A DNA stretch of 64,000 nt, taken from NCBI GenBank assembly GCA_019916065.1, contig CM034244.1, positions 33,231,433 to 33,295,432 on the forward strand, read 5' to 3'. Each line of letters opens with the position of its first letter. Within the stretch, counting starts at the first letter, position 1. Source of the stretch: Vitellaria paradoxa. Taxonomy: Eukaryota; Streptophyta; Magnoliopsida; Ericales; Sapotaceae. The notes under the pieces are model-generated. The model had not been told where the DNA came from and made no database searches. It saw only the letters and a list, made by a program, of their open reading frames with translations. Shown here piece after piece: positions 24,585 through 36,370 of the stretch. A program made the position numbers and the translations under genes.

Positions 24585-27500
24585 ATAAGAGGGGCTACGA
24601 TGGGGTGAGTTGGGACATGAAATTATTGTTACGTATTTTTATTTTAAATGAAATTACGAGAATATGCTATTAGCTTTATTTAAAAGAAAAGAACATAATA
24701 ATAATTTCATAGTCCAATCCTTCTTTCAAGTGTGGTCTTAGATAATGCCAAAATTATAGGTCAAACTCAAATTTAAAAAAAAAAAGTTATAGGTGTAATT
24801 TTACCCGTTTAGCCAAGAATGACCGTTTAAAAGTTAACATAAATCTCTTATGATAATTAAAAAAAAAAAGTTTTCTTCTTTTTTCAGTCTTCTATCATGG
24901 TTTTTTTTTTTTAATCAAAATTTGATTTCTTTTTTATCTTTAGTAACTTTACGCATATTATTCACATTTTTTAAAAGAGTACAAAAAAGTTAAAAAAAAG
25001 AATTGTTTTTTGACTTATATTTTTTTAAGTTTTTTTTTTTTTTCTAAACATGCCAAAATCTATCCAAAGCAAAATAAATAAATAAATAAATAAATTTTTG
25101 TATAAGAAAAAAAAGGAAACTGAATAAAAAAAACCAAACCAAAATAAAATAAATCACTAAAAAGTAATTTTTGCCCTCTATTTTCCCTCATTGTTTTTCT
25201 TTTCTTCTTATAATATAACAGACAATCTTTTTCCACATATTTATGTTTTTTGAAAAATAAATAAAGTCTTTATTTTTATTTGATAGTGTAATAGTTTTGG
25301 CCCAAAAAAATTAGAGTATGCAGAGTGTGCTTACCCTAATTTTTTTTATTTGATAAGAGTACTTATTTTTGAAATATTCTTCCACTATAATTATTAAATT
25401 TATATAAAATTTAAAAATTATTCATTTATTAAATAATTTTAATTTTATAGTCATAAAATAAATTCTCATTCCCATCCGTGTCTATTTAATTAAGTAATAG
25501 AAAAGATACTATGTCTCTATCTAGTACTAGTAGTAAATCTAATGCAAGGAAACTTAGGAGGGCAATTGCACAAACAAGAATTTTAAGAATCAATCTCTAC
25601 TTCATTCAATCATAAAACACTAACTTATCTTCAGGCTTACAACTGTTTAAATAGAAAAAGAAAAATCAAATAATGGATCAAACTGGGCCAAAAAGATATA
25701 AAACTAACTAATTAACAAAAATTATTAAAACGAAAAGTTTGAGATAAAAGTAAATCTAAAAAATATAGAAAGTTATAAGATTTCTTCCAAAATCTTAACT
25801 GAAAACAGACTCATTTCCCCCAATTAATTAAGGCTCAAAAACTTTTAAAAACTAGTAAATTTGGCCATCTGGAAGTCTAAATAGTACCGAAGCCCAAAAA
25901 CCATTGCAAGCTATCATAACATAATGGGTATTGACCGTTAGACAATTTCCAATCAACTTAAGTCGGTCCAACGTCAAATTTTACAATTGAGTATTTATGA
26001 CTTTGTCACTTTAAACACTTAAAGAAGATATCATTACATAATGGGTATTGACCGTTAGACGATGTCCAATCGAACTTAAACCGGCCTAACATCAAATTTC
26101 ACAATTGAGTATTTATGACTTTGTCACTTTAAACACTCAAAGAACTCTTCCTATAGAGCCAGTGCATCATAACCCTTTCTATGCATCGCAAAACAATTAA
26201 ATTTAATAATTTTTGTATTATTTTGTTATTTTATTTATTAAGTAAATAAAATAAAAATTATAATTATTATAAAGTTATTATAACTATCAATTACATTAAA
26301 CTTAAAAGAAGCCGAAAAACTTATGCTATACTAATAATAAATCTGCATTTTCTTTATAAAGGGACAGAAGCGTGAATCGAGTAAATCGGGTTTCCTTCAC
26401 TATTTGGATCAATCGATAATTTCATGGCAGAATCTTCTTGTCATTAGTTATGATACATAAGAAAATGCCTTTTTGGTTCCAATTTTAATAATTTTAAATT
26501 GAGATTACTCTTATCACATGCAATGACTCAATCCATCCTATACAAATTGGGACAACTAATAAATTAATAAGAAAATAATTAGGCTCCGTTTGGAAAATCT
26601 ACCAAATTTTTAGTTTTTAAGTATTTAATTTTTCAATTTTTTTAAAATGACTAATTTTTTTTTTATATCTCAAGACATTTGAGTCATTTTGCGTGCATCT
26701 CGACTAATTTCTGAGCGTTCTAAAATTAAATTAACGACTGGATGAATCTTCAATGGCTCTAAGGAGATTTGAACTTTTAAAATGACCAAATTTACTTTTT
26801 TATACTTTAAAATTTTTTTAAATCATAAATAATTTAATCAAATTGAAATATAACAAGAAATTAAATTTTATATATTTTAATGCTTTACATGAGTCGGGTT
26901 TTTAAAAAAATATAATAAATTAATTCAAATTTATCCAACTTTTTTTCATTGACCTCAACTTTGAAAAAATTAAAAATTTAATTTTATATCATTTAGTAAC
27001 AAGACAAATAAAATTAAATCTAAAAAGTTATTGAGCAATTTAATTTTGTATTTTTTTATCAAGAAATAATTTAAATTATTTCTTAGATTCTGTATTCAAG
27101 GCCAATGATATTGTGACATGTATATTCATTAAAATAATAATAAATTTAAGTAAATATTTAGATAATAAATAATATTATGACAACTAAATTAATAAATTTG
27201 ATATATTGATAACTAAAAAAATAGGAAGCAGTATAAATTAATAAAATTTAGATTTGGTAAATTACAGCATATTAACATTAACAATTTTTTAAAATTGATC
27301 TCTATAAGGAAACAACTTAAATTAATTATAGCATGTTAACAGTTTTTTTTTTATTCCTTTTTGGTAATATAATCTAGTCAATATGGAAATCATCTAAATT
27401 AATTATAAAATTTAAATTATTTCTTTGATTATATATTTAAAGGCCAATGATATGATGACATGTATATTTATTAAATAATAATTTTAAATTTTTAATAATT

Positions 27501-27617
27501 TCCATAATAATTAATTTAATGTTGGAAGGAGCCAATGAAATCATGGCACGTGTAATTTTATATTTATAATTACAAAAATATTAGAAAATTATATTGAAGA
27601 TTTGGAGCTCCTAGGCA
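24585..27617. other. AT-rich intergenic stretch
   Basis: No gene is supported. Many A and T runs are present. A diverged tandem duplication (25912-26144) and a single CTCCGTTTGGAAAA MITE-like end at about 26583 are the only structured items seen. Confidence 0.5.
25912..26144. repeat. 117-bp tandem duplication, diverged
   Basis: Units 25912-26028 and about 26029-26144 share CATAATGGGTATTGACCGTT and GAGTATTTATGACTTTGTC blocks in order, with scattered substitutions. It is non-coding. Confidence 0.8.
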
Positions 27618-28945
27618 ACCTACCAACAGGTTCAAGGGGCTGCAGTGAAAAAAATCTACTGCAGGGGCTATAGTGAAAAAATAAAGGGCTGATATTCATT
27701 TTCACTTTAATAACACACGACTTTTTATATTTTGTATTAATTGTGCTCCAATCAGATTTTTTTAACTTTTATTTTTATTTTGAAAAAAAATTTAATTAAA
27801 TTAAATTAGAACCATTCGATTAAAAACAATAAAATCTCAACATTTGATTTTCTACTGTAACCCCTGTAGTAGATTTCTTCACTATAGCTCCCTGGAACCC
27901 ACCTACCAACTGCTATAATATGCATAATAGATAATAGATATAGGAAGTATATTGATATGCATAATAAAATTACTATTTTTAAAAATTTTGGTAATATAAG
28001 GTAATTGAAAAAAATAGAGAACAATCTAAATCCAACATTATAGAATTTAAATTAATTGTTAGATTATACATTAATTAAAATTGCTTTGAAAGAAATTTGA
28101 AAACAAATTAGTATGGCAAAAGAATGGAAAATTTAAAAGATAAATAAATTTAAAGTAATTCAAATTAGTAAATATGGACAATACCATGGCAATAGAATGC
28201 TACTAATATAGAATTTAAATTAATCTTTAAATTGCATAAATTTAAATTTAGGAATAGTATGTCAATAATATATATAAGAAACAATATAAATTAAAATTAT
28301 TTCAAAAAATTTATAATAATTCAAATATGTTATTATGTTACTAATATAGGAAATAATTTAAAATAGGTGTGATAAAATTGTTTTGGAAAAAATTTAAAAA
28401 CAATTTAAATTAGTACACAATTTAATTTATAGCTTGAAAAAGCCTACCAAATGATCACTCTATGTAATATTATTATATAGTAATTACAAAATATGAGAAA
28501 TTTAGATGAAGGATTTGGAGCTCATAGGCAAACTAATAATTTAACATATCAGTAACAGAATTCAGCAATAGCATGTTCTTAATATAGGAAACAATTTAAA
28601 TTGATACACAATTTAAATTATAGCATAAAAGAACCAATGAAATCATAACACATGTATAAACAGAAGCTATAATATATATAATAGTTAGGAAATAATAATT
28701 TATAGTATCAATAATATAATTTAAAATATTAATAATAAAATGTAAATAATATATTACAAATTCAACTTTAGCATTGGTAAGTTAATAATATAGGAAACAA
28801 TTTAAATTAGGTGTAGAATAGGATGTCGATATAATATAGAAATAATACAAATTAAAATTGCTTTGGAATAATTAGAAAATTGTTTAAATTAGTATATAAA
28901 TTAAATTATAGCATTTAAAGAGCCAATAAAATCATGACATATGTG
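27101..28945. repeat. Five dispersed copies of a CCAATGA...ATGACACGTGT box
   Basis: Related boxes start at about 27101, 27443, 27531, 28633 and 28922, all on the plus strand. They lie within AT-rich repeated text that also carries many AGGAAACAATTTAAATTAG-like units. The unit structure looks like an old, internally duplicated element, but its class cannot be fixed. Confidence 0.5.
27628..27900. mobile_element. Mutator-like MITE with 10-bp target duplication
   Basis: Imperfect inverted ends of about 50 bases (AGGTTCAAGGGGCTGCAGTG on the left, GGGTTCCAGGGAGCTATAGTG complement on the right) are flanked by a perfect 10-bp duplication ACCTACCAAC at 27618-27627 and 27901-27910. The size of the duplication fits the Mutator superfamily. 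It is non-coding. Confidence 0.75.
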
Positions 28946-29101
28946 TAGTTTTATATTTATTCATTCAAAATGTGAGAAAATTAGATAAAGGGTTTGGGTC
29001 CCAAAAAAAACTTGACGAACTGTTATATATAATATATATAATAGATGGTATAATTAAAAAATATAAATTACAACGTTGAGATTTTAATCTTACTTTGAAA
29101 T

Positions 29102-29873
29102 TGTTAGAATATATTATTAAATATACTTTATTTCTCCCGTTACTAATTTAGAATATTATATATATATATTCTATTACCATATGTGATTTAGTATATTTTA
29201 AATTATACTATTTTCCTTAAATAAATTATTCTAGTCTATAAATATTGAATATAGTCTCCTTTGTAAATTACACATCAATATACATTCTTTCATTTTTTTC
29301 TCTCATTATTATTCTCCTTTTCTAACATGGTATCAGAACTCATGATTTTCGACCCTAGATAGATTGAGTCTCGCCACCATGGTTCATTCCCATGCTACCA
29401 GTTGCTATCTCTCCCTCCGTGGTTCCTTTCCACTACTACCCAGATCAATGCGACCTTGCACCTTTAGTACTTTTGCGCGCCTCCGATTATTTAACAAGTT
29501 ACCATGTGCTGCGCTTCCACCTACTGCTACTAAGGTCACTTGACTTTCGTGCCACTGCTCTTTATCTAGTTTTACCTTTAGTCGGTTTAGTCCTATTCTT
29601 AAACTCTAAACTTCGTTTCTTAGTCTCCAAATTCAAGTTGGTATCTACTATACCTTCATGAGTCTACCGGTGACGTTAGAATATATTGTTGATTATATTT
29701 TTATCTTCCGTTACCATTGTTATAATATATTATTATATATAATCCATTACCATATGTGATTTAGTATATTCTATGTTATACTTTTTTTTATATAAATTAT
29801 TCTCCTCTATAAATATTGGATGCGGTCTCATTTTATAAAATAATATATATATGTAAAATAATATATTTTAACA
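29102..29873 (+). mobile_element. TRIM-like miniature LTR retrotransposon
   Basis: The left LTR (29102-29327, 226 bases) begins TGTTAGAA and ends TTCTAACA, a perfect terminal inversion. The primer-binding site TGGTATCAGAAC (29328-29339) follows directly and resembles the initiator tRNA-Met complement (TGGTATCAGAGC). The internal part is only about 340 bases. A second, degraded LTR (about 29671-29873) repeats GTTAGAATATATT and CCATATGTGATTTAGTATAT. The small size and lack of gag-pol are typical of TRIM elements. The frame at 29392-29661 is the internal region, not a gene. Confidence 0.8.
29328..29339 (+). other. Primer-binding site of the TRIM-like element
   Basis: TGGTATCAGAAC lies immediately after the LTR end and differs by one base from the usual initiator tRNA-Met complement. 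Confidence 0.8.
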
Positions 29874-29879
29874 TTAGTA

Positions 29880-30420
29880 ACGGAAGATATATAAAATATA
29901 TTCTATTATTCAGACAAAATCAATGTGTTATAATAAAAACCAACTTGAGTTTGGAGACTAAGAACCAGAGTTTGGAAACTAAGAACTGAATTAAGCCATT
30001 TGAAAGTAAAGTTGGATGAGAAGCAGTGGGATGAAAGCCGAGTACCCTGAGTGATAGCGTGCGAAGTTTGTTGAACTATTGAAAGTGCGTGAAAGTGTGT
30101 TGAACAGTCAAAGGCGTGTGGAAGTGCTAAAGGCACAAAGATGCACGTTGATCTAGACAGAGGTGAAAGAGAACTATGAAGCAGGGGCAACGACTGGTAG
30201 CATGGGAAGTAACCGCGACGATGAGACCTAATCTATTCAGGATCGAAAATTATGGGCTCCAATACTGTATTAGAAGAATTATAATGGGAGAAAAGAGGAA
30301 AAAATATATATTGATGTGTATCTTTACAAAAAAAACTATTTCTAGTATTTATAAACTGGTAATAAACACTCTGTCACATATTTTTTTATTTATCATATTC
30401 TTGATATTATTAAAAACTTA
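29880..30420 (-). mobile_element. Second TRIM-like element, inverted relative to the first
   Basis: The minus strand reproduces the internal region (CCCATGCTACCAGT, GCACCTTTAG-like and TTAGTCTCCAAACTCAAGTTGG blocks) and part of the LTR (ACACATCAATATATA) of the element at 29102-29873, with clear divergence. The LTR end and primer-binding site are mutated (TTCTAATACA then GTATTGGAGCCC). The 94-residue minus frame at 29906-30190 is this internal region. The outer LTR is largely lost after about 30380. Confidence 0.7.
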
Positions 30421-30452
30421 AAAAAAAAACACCTATTATATATTTAGATGCA

Positions 30453-31342
30453 GGGTGATGATAATATCAAAGTAAACTTTGTTAATGTCAGGGCATAATT
30501 AATGCATTTTTATATATTGACAATTTTACCCTTATTTAATTATATGAGAAATCTAATGTGATATTTATTATTTATTAAATGATTAGCATTTATTTCCCTC
30601 CCTCCACTTTTTTTTTTTTGAAAAGTCCCCTCTTCCACTCTCCACTTTCTCACAAAACTAGATCTTGCCTTTTTTATTTTTGTTTTTTTTTTAAAAAATA
30701 GTATAAAATAGTAATCAAAATACAAAGTTACAAGTAATTTGATTATTTAACTCTAAAATTTAAATTTATAGATTTATTTTTTAGTCATAAAATTTGATTT
30801 AGTAATAAATTTTACCTAGTGATTTAATAATTAACATAGTTTGGATAATTAATTTTAAAATTTAAATTTTTTATATTTATCTTTTAGTCATGAAAATTAA
30901 TTTAACAAAAAATTTTACGAAATACTAGTTTTGATAATTAGTTCTAAAATTGAATTTTATATATTTATCTTTTAGTCTTGAAAATTTTTTGTTATTTTTG
31001 TTATATTAAATTTTCAAGACTAAAAGATCAATATAAAAAAATTAAATTTTAAAATTAATTATCCAATTTCTATTAATTACTAAATCAATACATAAAATCT
31101 ATTATTAAAGTAATGCATTTTGATTACTATTATTACATTAATATTTTTTAAAAACAAAAATAAAATAAGATCTAGTTTTGTGATAGAGTGAAGAAAGGAA
31201 ATAAATACTAATACATTTAATAGATAATAAATATCACATTAAATTTCCATATAACTAAATAAGGGTAAAATTATTAACATATAAAAAGTGCATTAAATAT
31301 GTTCTGACATTAATAAAATTTGTTCAAACATTATCACTAACC
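30453..31342. mobile_element. 890-bp foldback element
   Basis: The left arm (about 30453-30990) and right arm (about 31005-31342) are inverted copies. Matching blocks include ATTAATGCA...TTTTACCCTTATTTA, AATGTGATATTTATTATTTATTAAA, ACAAAACTAGATCTTG and TCTTTTAGTCTTGAAAATTT near the centre. The left arm is longer because of internal repetition. It is non-coding. The superfamily is uncertain, as no target duplication was found. Confidence 0.7.
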
Positions 31343-31355
31343 ATATATATATAAC

Positions 31356-33025
31356 TGAAATGACCTAAGAATTTTAAATCTTACTTTAAATATTATTTAA
31401 TTTATTTAATATTTAATTTCGAATTTAGTCAATTTAAATTTTGTTGAAACATTAATTAAGTATTTATTTTATTGTGGATGCACGGTGGGTATGAGAATTC
31501 TATTTGAATATTTAAATAATTTATTTGTATTATAAAATATGAAAATTTTCTTGATTAACGGTGTGCTATACTAATACATATGTTTGCGTAGGCTAGATTC
31601 TAATTCTAATTGAATTTTTAATCAGATAGTTAATAATATAATTATATATAATATTCGGGGGATTTCGAATCCAATTTGGATTCTCATAAGTGGCTAGCCC
31701 ATGTAGATATATATACATACATACTCTTAGTGATTCAGCAGGGAAGTTAAAAAAAAAAAAAAAAAAGAAAAGAAGAAAGAGGAGGAAAACGCGAATTGCG
31801 TGACCGTGGGAAATCAACCAGAAGGTAATCAACCAGAAAAGATTTTCGTCCTTTTCTTGGTTTGGCAAATTTGTTTATTTTTTTTTATGGTTGTTGCGAT
31901 GGGCAGTAAGCGGCAAAGCGCAATTGAGTTCTCTTTTGGAAGAGATTTAGAATTAAATTGAGATAAGGGTGGAGTTGAATAAAAATTAAATTTATTATGT
32001 GTAGTTTAATTTTATGAATTTTTGTGATTATTTGGTTTATTGTTACATAATAAATTATATGATTGTAGCTGTCTTGTAGATGAGAAAAATATGTATAAAT
32101 CGATTTTTGATTTTGAGAAATTAAAATTTAGTTGGTACAAAAATTTTAAATTTTAAAATTTGTGTTTTATTATGGAATCTTGTATAAGGGAAAAAAATAT
32201 TTTTAAAGTATGTTTTGGATTCGAATAGATAAATAATTATTTATTTATTTATTTTACGATTTTGATTTTGAGTTGTGAGAGTTACCGAGATAAGTAGTTA
32301 GTATTGAAAGTTTCGCTGGTGAAAGATCAGGAACCTGTGCGGGTTGAGTTATAATGTCCAGTAAGTTAGTAACCTACAAAACATTGATGAATTGATATTT
32401 TGGTATCATAAAGCTGAGGCATAGGTTGACCGAGTAGCGCTACCTAACCCAATAATTAATAATATAATTTGTTAAAATAACTTGTTTTATTTTATTTTGT
32501 GTTCAAAATATTTAAATTTAAATTTAAATATTTTTGATATGTGATATATGTTGACATGACATATTAGATATTTATGTTAGGAGACCCGTATGATTTATTT
32601 AATTTTTATTTTTCTCCGAGTACCAGTTGATTATGTTAATATAGATTAGTATATTGTACTGAAGCTCCTACAGCTTTAAATGCATGTGCAAGTGTTGCAC
32701 CAGATGATAGTTGTGATGGGACCGCTCAGGCAAAGTTGATATTTCGAGTAGCTTGTTAATTTTATTTTAGGGAGAGAACTGCACAATTTTTTTTCAGTTT
32801 AATTTTTTTCTTTTGATTGGACCTTGATTATTATATATGTCTCGGTTTGAGAGACTAGAGATAGATTTATTTTTTATATAGATTTATTTTTTATCTTAGT
32901 TTGAATACTATTAGTTCATTATTATTAAATATAATTGGCTCTGATTACTTTGGATTGATAGTTTTAGTGATTTATGGTTGCTTGCTCACGCTCTCGAATT
33001 TGTGAAAAAAATTCAGGGCATAACA
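31356..33025 (+). mobile_element. Solo LTR
   Basis: It starts TGAAATGACCTAAG and ends CAGGGCATAACA. It is flanked by perfect 5-bp duplications ATAAC (31351-31355 and 33026-33030). Inside is an AGTAAGTTAGTAACCTAC segment shared with two other LTRs here. There is no primer-binding site or coding region, and the length is 1670 bases. Confidence 0.75.
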
Positions 33026-33483
33026 ATAACAATAAGTTGCTAGGTCTAAGATTTTTAAAAGTTTCAATACAATTTTCTCGAGGCCATTATGAAACAACTT
33101 TGGTGTAATTTGGTTTGTATTTCTATTTTTCGTTTTCGGTTTTTGTTGTTTTACTTTCTGTTTTATGTGTTTCACGTTTTGAAAATTCTAAAAGAAGAAA
33201 AATAGAAAACACATTTTGTTTGATATTTTCTGTTTTCCAATTTTGAGATTTTCCTTATTTTGGATTGAAAACGTTTAAAATGATTTTTTGTCATATTGTA
33301 TTTCATGTGTAAACTCGTTTTTTGTTTTCTAAAATAAGTTTTGAAAACACAGGTGACCAAATGCATTTTGAGTTGTTTTTCCTATTTTTAAAATTGTAAA
33401 ATAAAAAATTAGTTCAAAACAGATATACCAAATGGCACCTTACTAAATAATAATTTCTGTTCGTTGACTTAATTTGGTGAAAA

Positions 33484-33510
33484 CGTAAAGACCTGAATTT
33501 AATTTAATTT

Positions 33511-33548
<38 letters not shown>

Positions 33549-35359
33549 GTATATTTACTTAGTAAATTTAATTCGTTATTTGAATTTAATAATTTGAAAT
33601 TTTTGTTATTTAATTTTGAGTTGCATTTAAAAAGTTAAAATTTTGGTAACCTTTGAAAAAATTTTAAAATTTTAGGAAAAATGTATATTTTTCTTAAACC
33701 CTAAAGGGAGGATTTTTAATATATTAGGACTGTCTTATTATTTGAGTAGCAGTTATAAATATGTATGTTATATGTTTTCATGTAGAACCCTATAGAGAGA
33801 GAGAGAGAGAGACAGAGACAGAGAAAGCGACAGAGAGAGAGAAAAAGAGAAAACAGTGGCAGTGAACAGCCAACAGCCAAGATAAAGGTAAAGGAGTGAA
33901 CCTTCCAATATTATATGCGTGTATATGATTAACTAAATTATGTGATTCAAATTGATTGTTTAATGAGCATAATGTCAAGTAGTATATGCATGTATATATC
34001 TATATAGTAAGGAAGGTCAGTCGGGTCGGATGAAACAATTATTTTACGTGGCATTGTGAGAGGGAAAGAGAAAGAGAAAGGGGGTAAGAGGAAAAGAGAA
34101 GAGGGACCAAGGGATCTGCTGGCGTCAGCTCGCGTGCCTTTAGGCACAGAATACTTCTAGTACATTATATCATATGAATTAATTTTTTCAGGAGGTTTTG
34201 ATTCAACTAATTGTTTATAAATTTTTTTATTATTTATAATTCCTTAAGAATGATTGATTTGAATGTGATTTTGAAATCCAAATGATTAATTAAATACATA
34301 TATATATACACACACACATATATATACACTGTGGTGGTTTCCGTGAGATTACTTGTTTAATGGGATTAAAGGTTGTGTTATTTGATGTGTTGTTAAATTG
34401 ATGATTAGTAAGGTTTAAAACTTACATTAAAAAGAATCTATTTAATGTGGATTTAAAATAAAATTTGATATATTTTGCTTGGGTTGAAGAGTACTAAAAA
34501 TATCGAGTATACGAACCCAAGAGTTGAAAGTCCCGAAACTGGTGCGGGGGTGGTAATCGAGTCCAGTAGGTTAGTAACCTACAAAGCAAGCAGGTACCTA
34601 AGAGTGGCATATTATATTCCTAACGTTTCGGCCTAGGAAGCAAATACCGAATGATGATATATATCGGTTGGGTTGGGTCCTGTTTCTATAGGAGAATCAA
34701 GGAGACACCAAAGAACAGTATATATTAGTTTAGTCCTGTTTCTACAGGACAACCAAATAGCAATACCTTACAATCAAATTTTCTTTTGATATATTATGTG
34801 ATGTTAATGCACGATTAACTTATAAGAAAGAAGAATTAATAAACAAATTTAATTTCTTATTTGAGATAGCTATTTGTGCAGAGATATTTCACTTAGTAGT
34901 ATGTTAGGACATTATTGCACTTATGTTATTATTAAGGTTCCAAGCACACATGATATTAGTACTCATCCCCTTACAGCTTGTGATGCAGGTATGAATTTGA
35001 GTCGCGTGCTGGACTTTACGAGCGTAGGAATTAAAATTTTATTTATTTTTATTTACTTACATTTGATATTTCTATAAAATTATTTTTAGTGGATTGTAAT
35101 AAACCTCTATTTGTGAGGTGATTAGTAATTATTTTATTTAGTTTTTGGGAGATTAATGGGGCCTAGTTTTGGAGTTTTGTTACTTAGTTGGTTTGAGTAA
35201 GGCATTTATTTAAATTTAAAGTATGAAATTATTTATTTTTTTATTCAATACTCCATAACTTGTATGAATGGCTTTGATGTGAGACAAGAAAACTTGTTAA
35301 ATGGTGTGATGTGTGTTCTATTGTTCATGCACTCGAGTCTTGGAATCTAGGGAGTGACA
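33484..35359 (+). mobile_element. Solo LTR
   Basis: It begins CGTAAAGACCTGAATTT (first base probably mutated from T) and ends CTAGGGAGTGACA, with GAAAA before and AAAAA after. It contains a (TA)n/(TATG)n run near 33513-33552, GA runs at 33795-33845, and the perfect palindrome GTAGGTTAGTAACCTAC. A CATCCCCTTACAGCTTGTGA block near 34966 is shared in altered form with the LTR at 39415-41405. No coding region is present. Confidence 0.6.
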
Positions 35360-35364
35360 AAAAA

Positions 35365-36370
35365 TCCTTAACATTTATGAACTTTGGTATATGGTATAAA
35401 TTAATGCCTTTCTAAGAAACATAATATATTTACATAGTAAACCAATTCTAAGATTGTCTTAGGCTGTAACCCGAGTAATTCAGTCTAATTTTTTAATTTA
35501 TTTTATTTTTTGAAATTTAGCATACCCTTAATTTTTGTAATTAATCTACTCTACCTTTAAACTCTTTTTCCAACCCAAGCAAATCCTCAACCCCTTGCAT
35601 ATATATATATGCTATTTAAATTGTGTTCATATTGTAGAGAATAAAAACTTTGACAACTAATGAGAGTATTGCTAATAACTTCCCTATCGTAATCTTTATC
35701 ATTAAATATAAGGATTATTAGTTTAAAAAAAAAAAAAAAAAAACCATCCAACAATATCCCTATCCGTATAGTCCTTCCCTATTTCATTTCTAATAACATA
35801 TTTGGTTCCTAACATACAAGAATGAGAAAAACGGTCCCTATATATAAAAATTAAATTTTTATATATCCCCCACTGCCACATTAGCAAGCAAGAAGGGTCA
35901 TTGAACTTTAAAATTTTAATTTTAATTTTGAAAAAAAATTATTATATTTTGAATTTCAAAATAGAGTAATCGTTGCATTTATTGATAATAATTATATTAT
36001 TTTAGAATGCTAAAAATTTGCCACATTAGGAAGCAATAGAGAATAAGTACTGAGCATCTGCTGGGTGCAAAAGGCTGAATAGTGACTCTCTACACTGCTA
36101 AATTTTGCTGTAACACTGCAAAATAGGAATTGGGATAGAAAAACTACTGACAATGCTCTAAGAATATTAATATGGTAGAAAATAAATAAGATCAACAATG
36201 CTCTAAGAATATTAATATGATAGAAAATAAATACGACCAACGTAAAATGTTGTAAAAGTTTGAATTTCAGCAACATTAACTCGCATAACAAAAACAATGT
36301 AGGTTTGAATTTTAGGATCAATATGCTTATCATTTTAACTAAAAATTAAAAAAGAACTACATATATATAC
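35365..36370. other. Intergenic stretch without a recognised gene
   Basis: AT-rich sequence with an 18-20 base A run near 35724. A short duplicated block (CAATGCTCTAAGAATATTAATATG at about 36152 and 36194) gives a repeat inside the minus frame at 36010-36333. No domain is recognisable. Confidence 0.5.

Noticed and set aside
29392..30190. 89-residue plus frame and 94-residue minus frame
   Set aside because: They are the internal regions of two inverted TRIM-like elements and do not share a conserved protein pattern.
33790..34147. Ser-rich and mixed frames near the GA runs
   Set aside because: They arise from simple-sequence GA/CT repeats inside a solo LTR.
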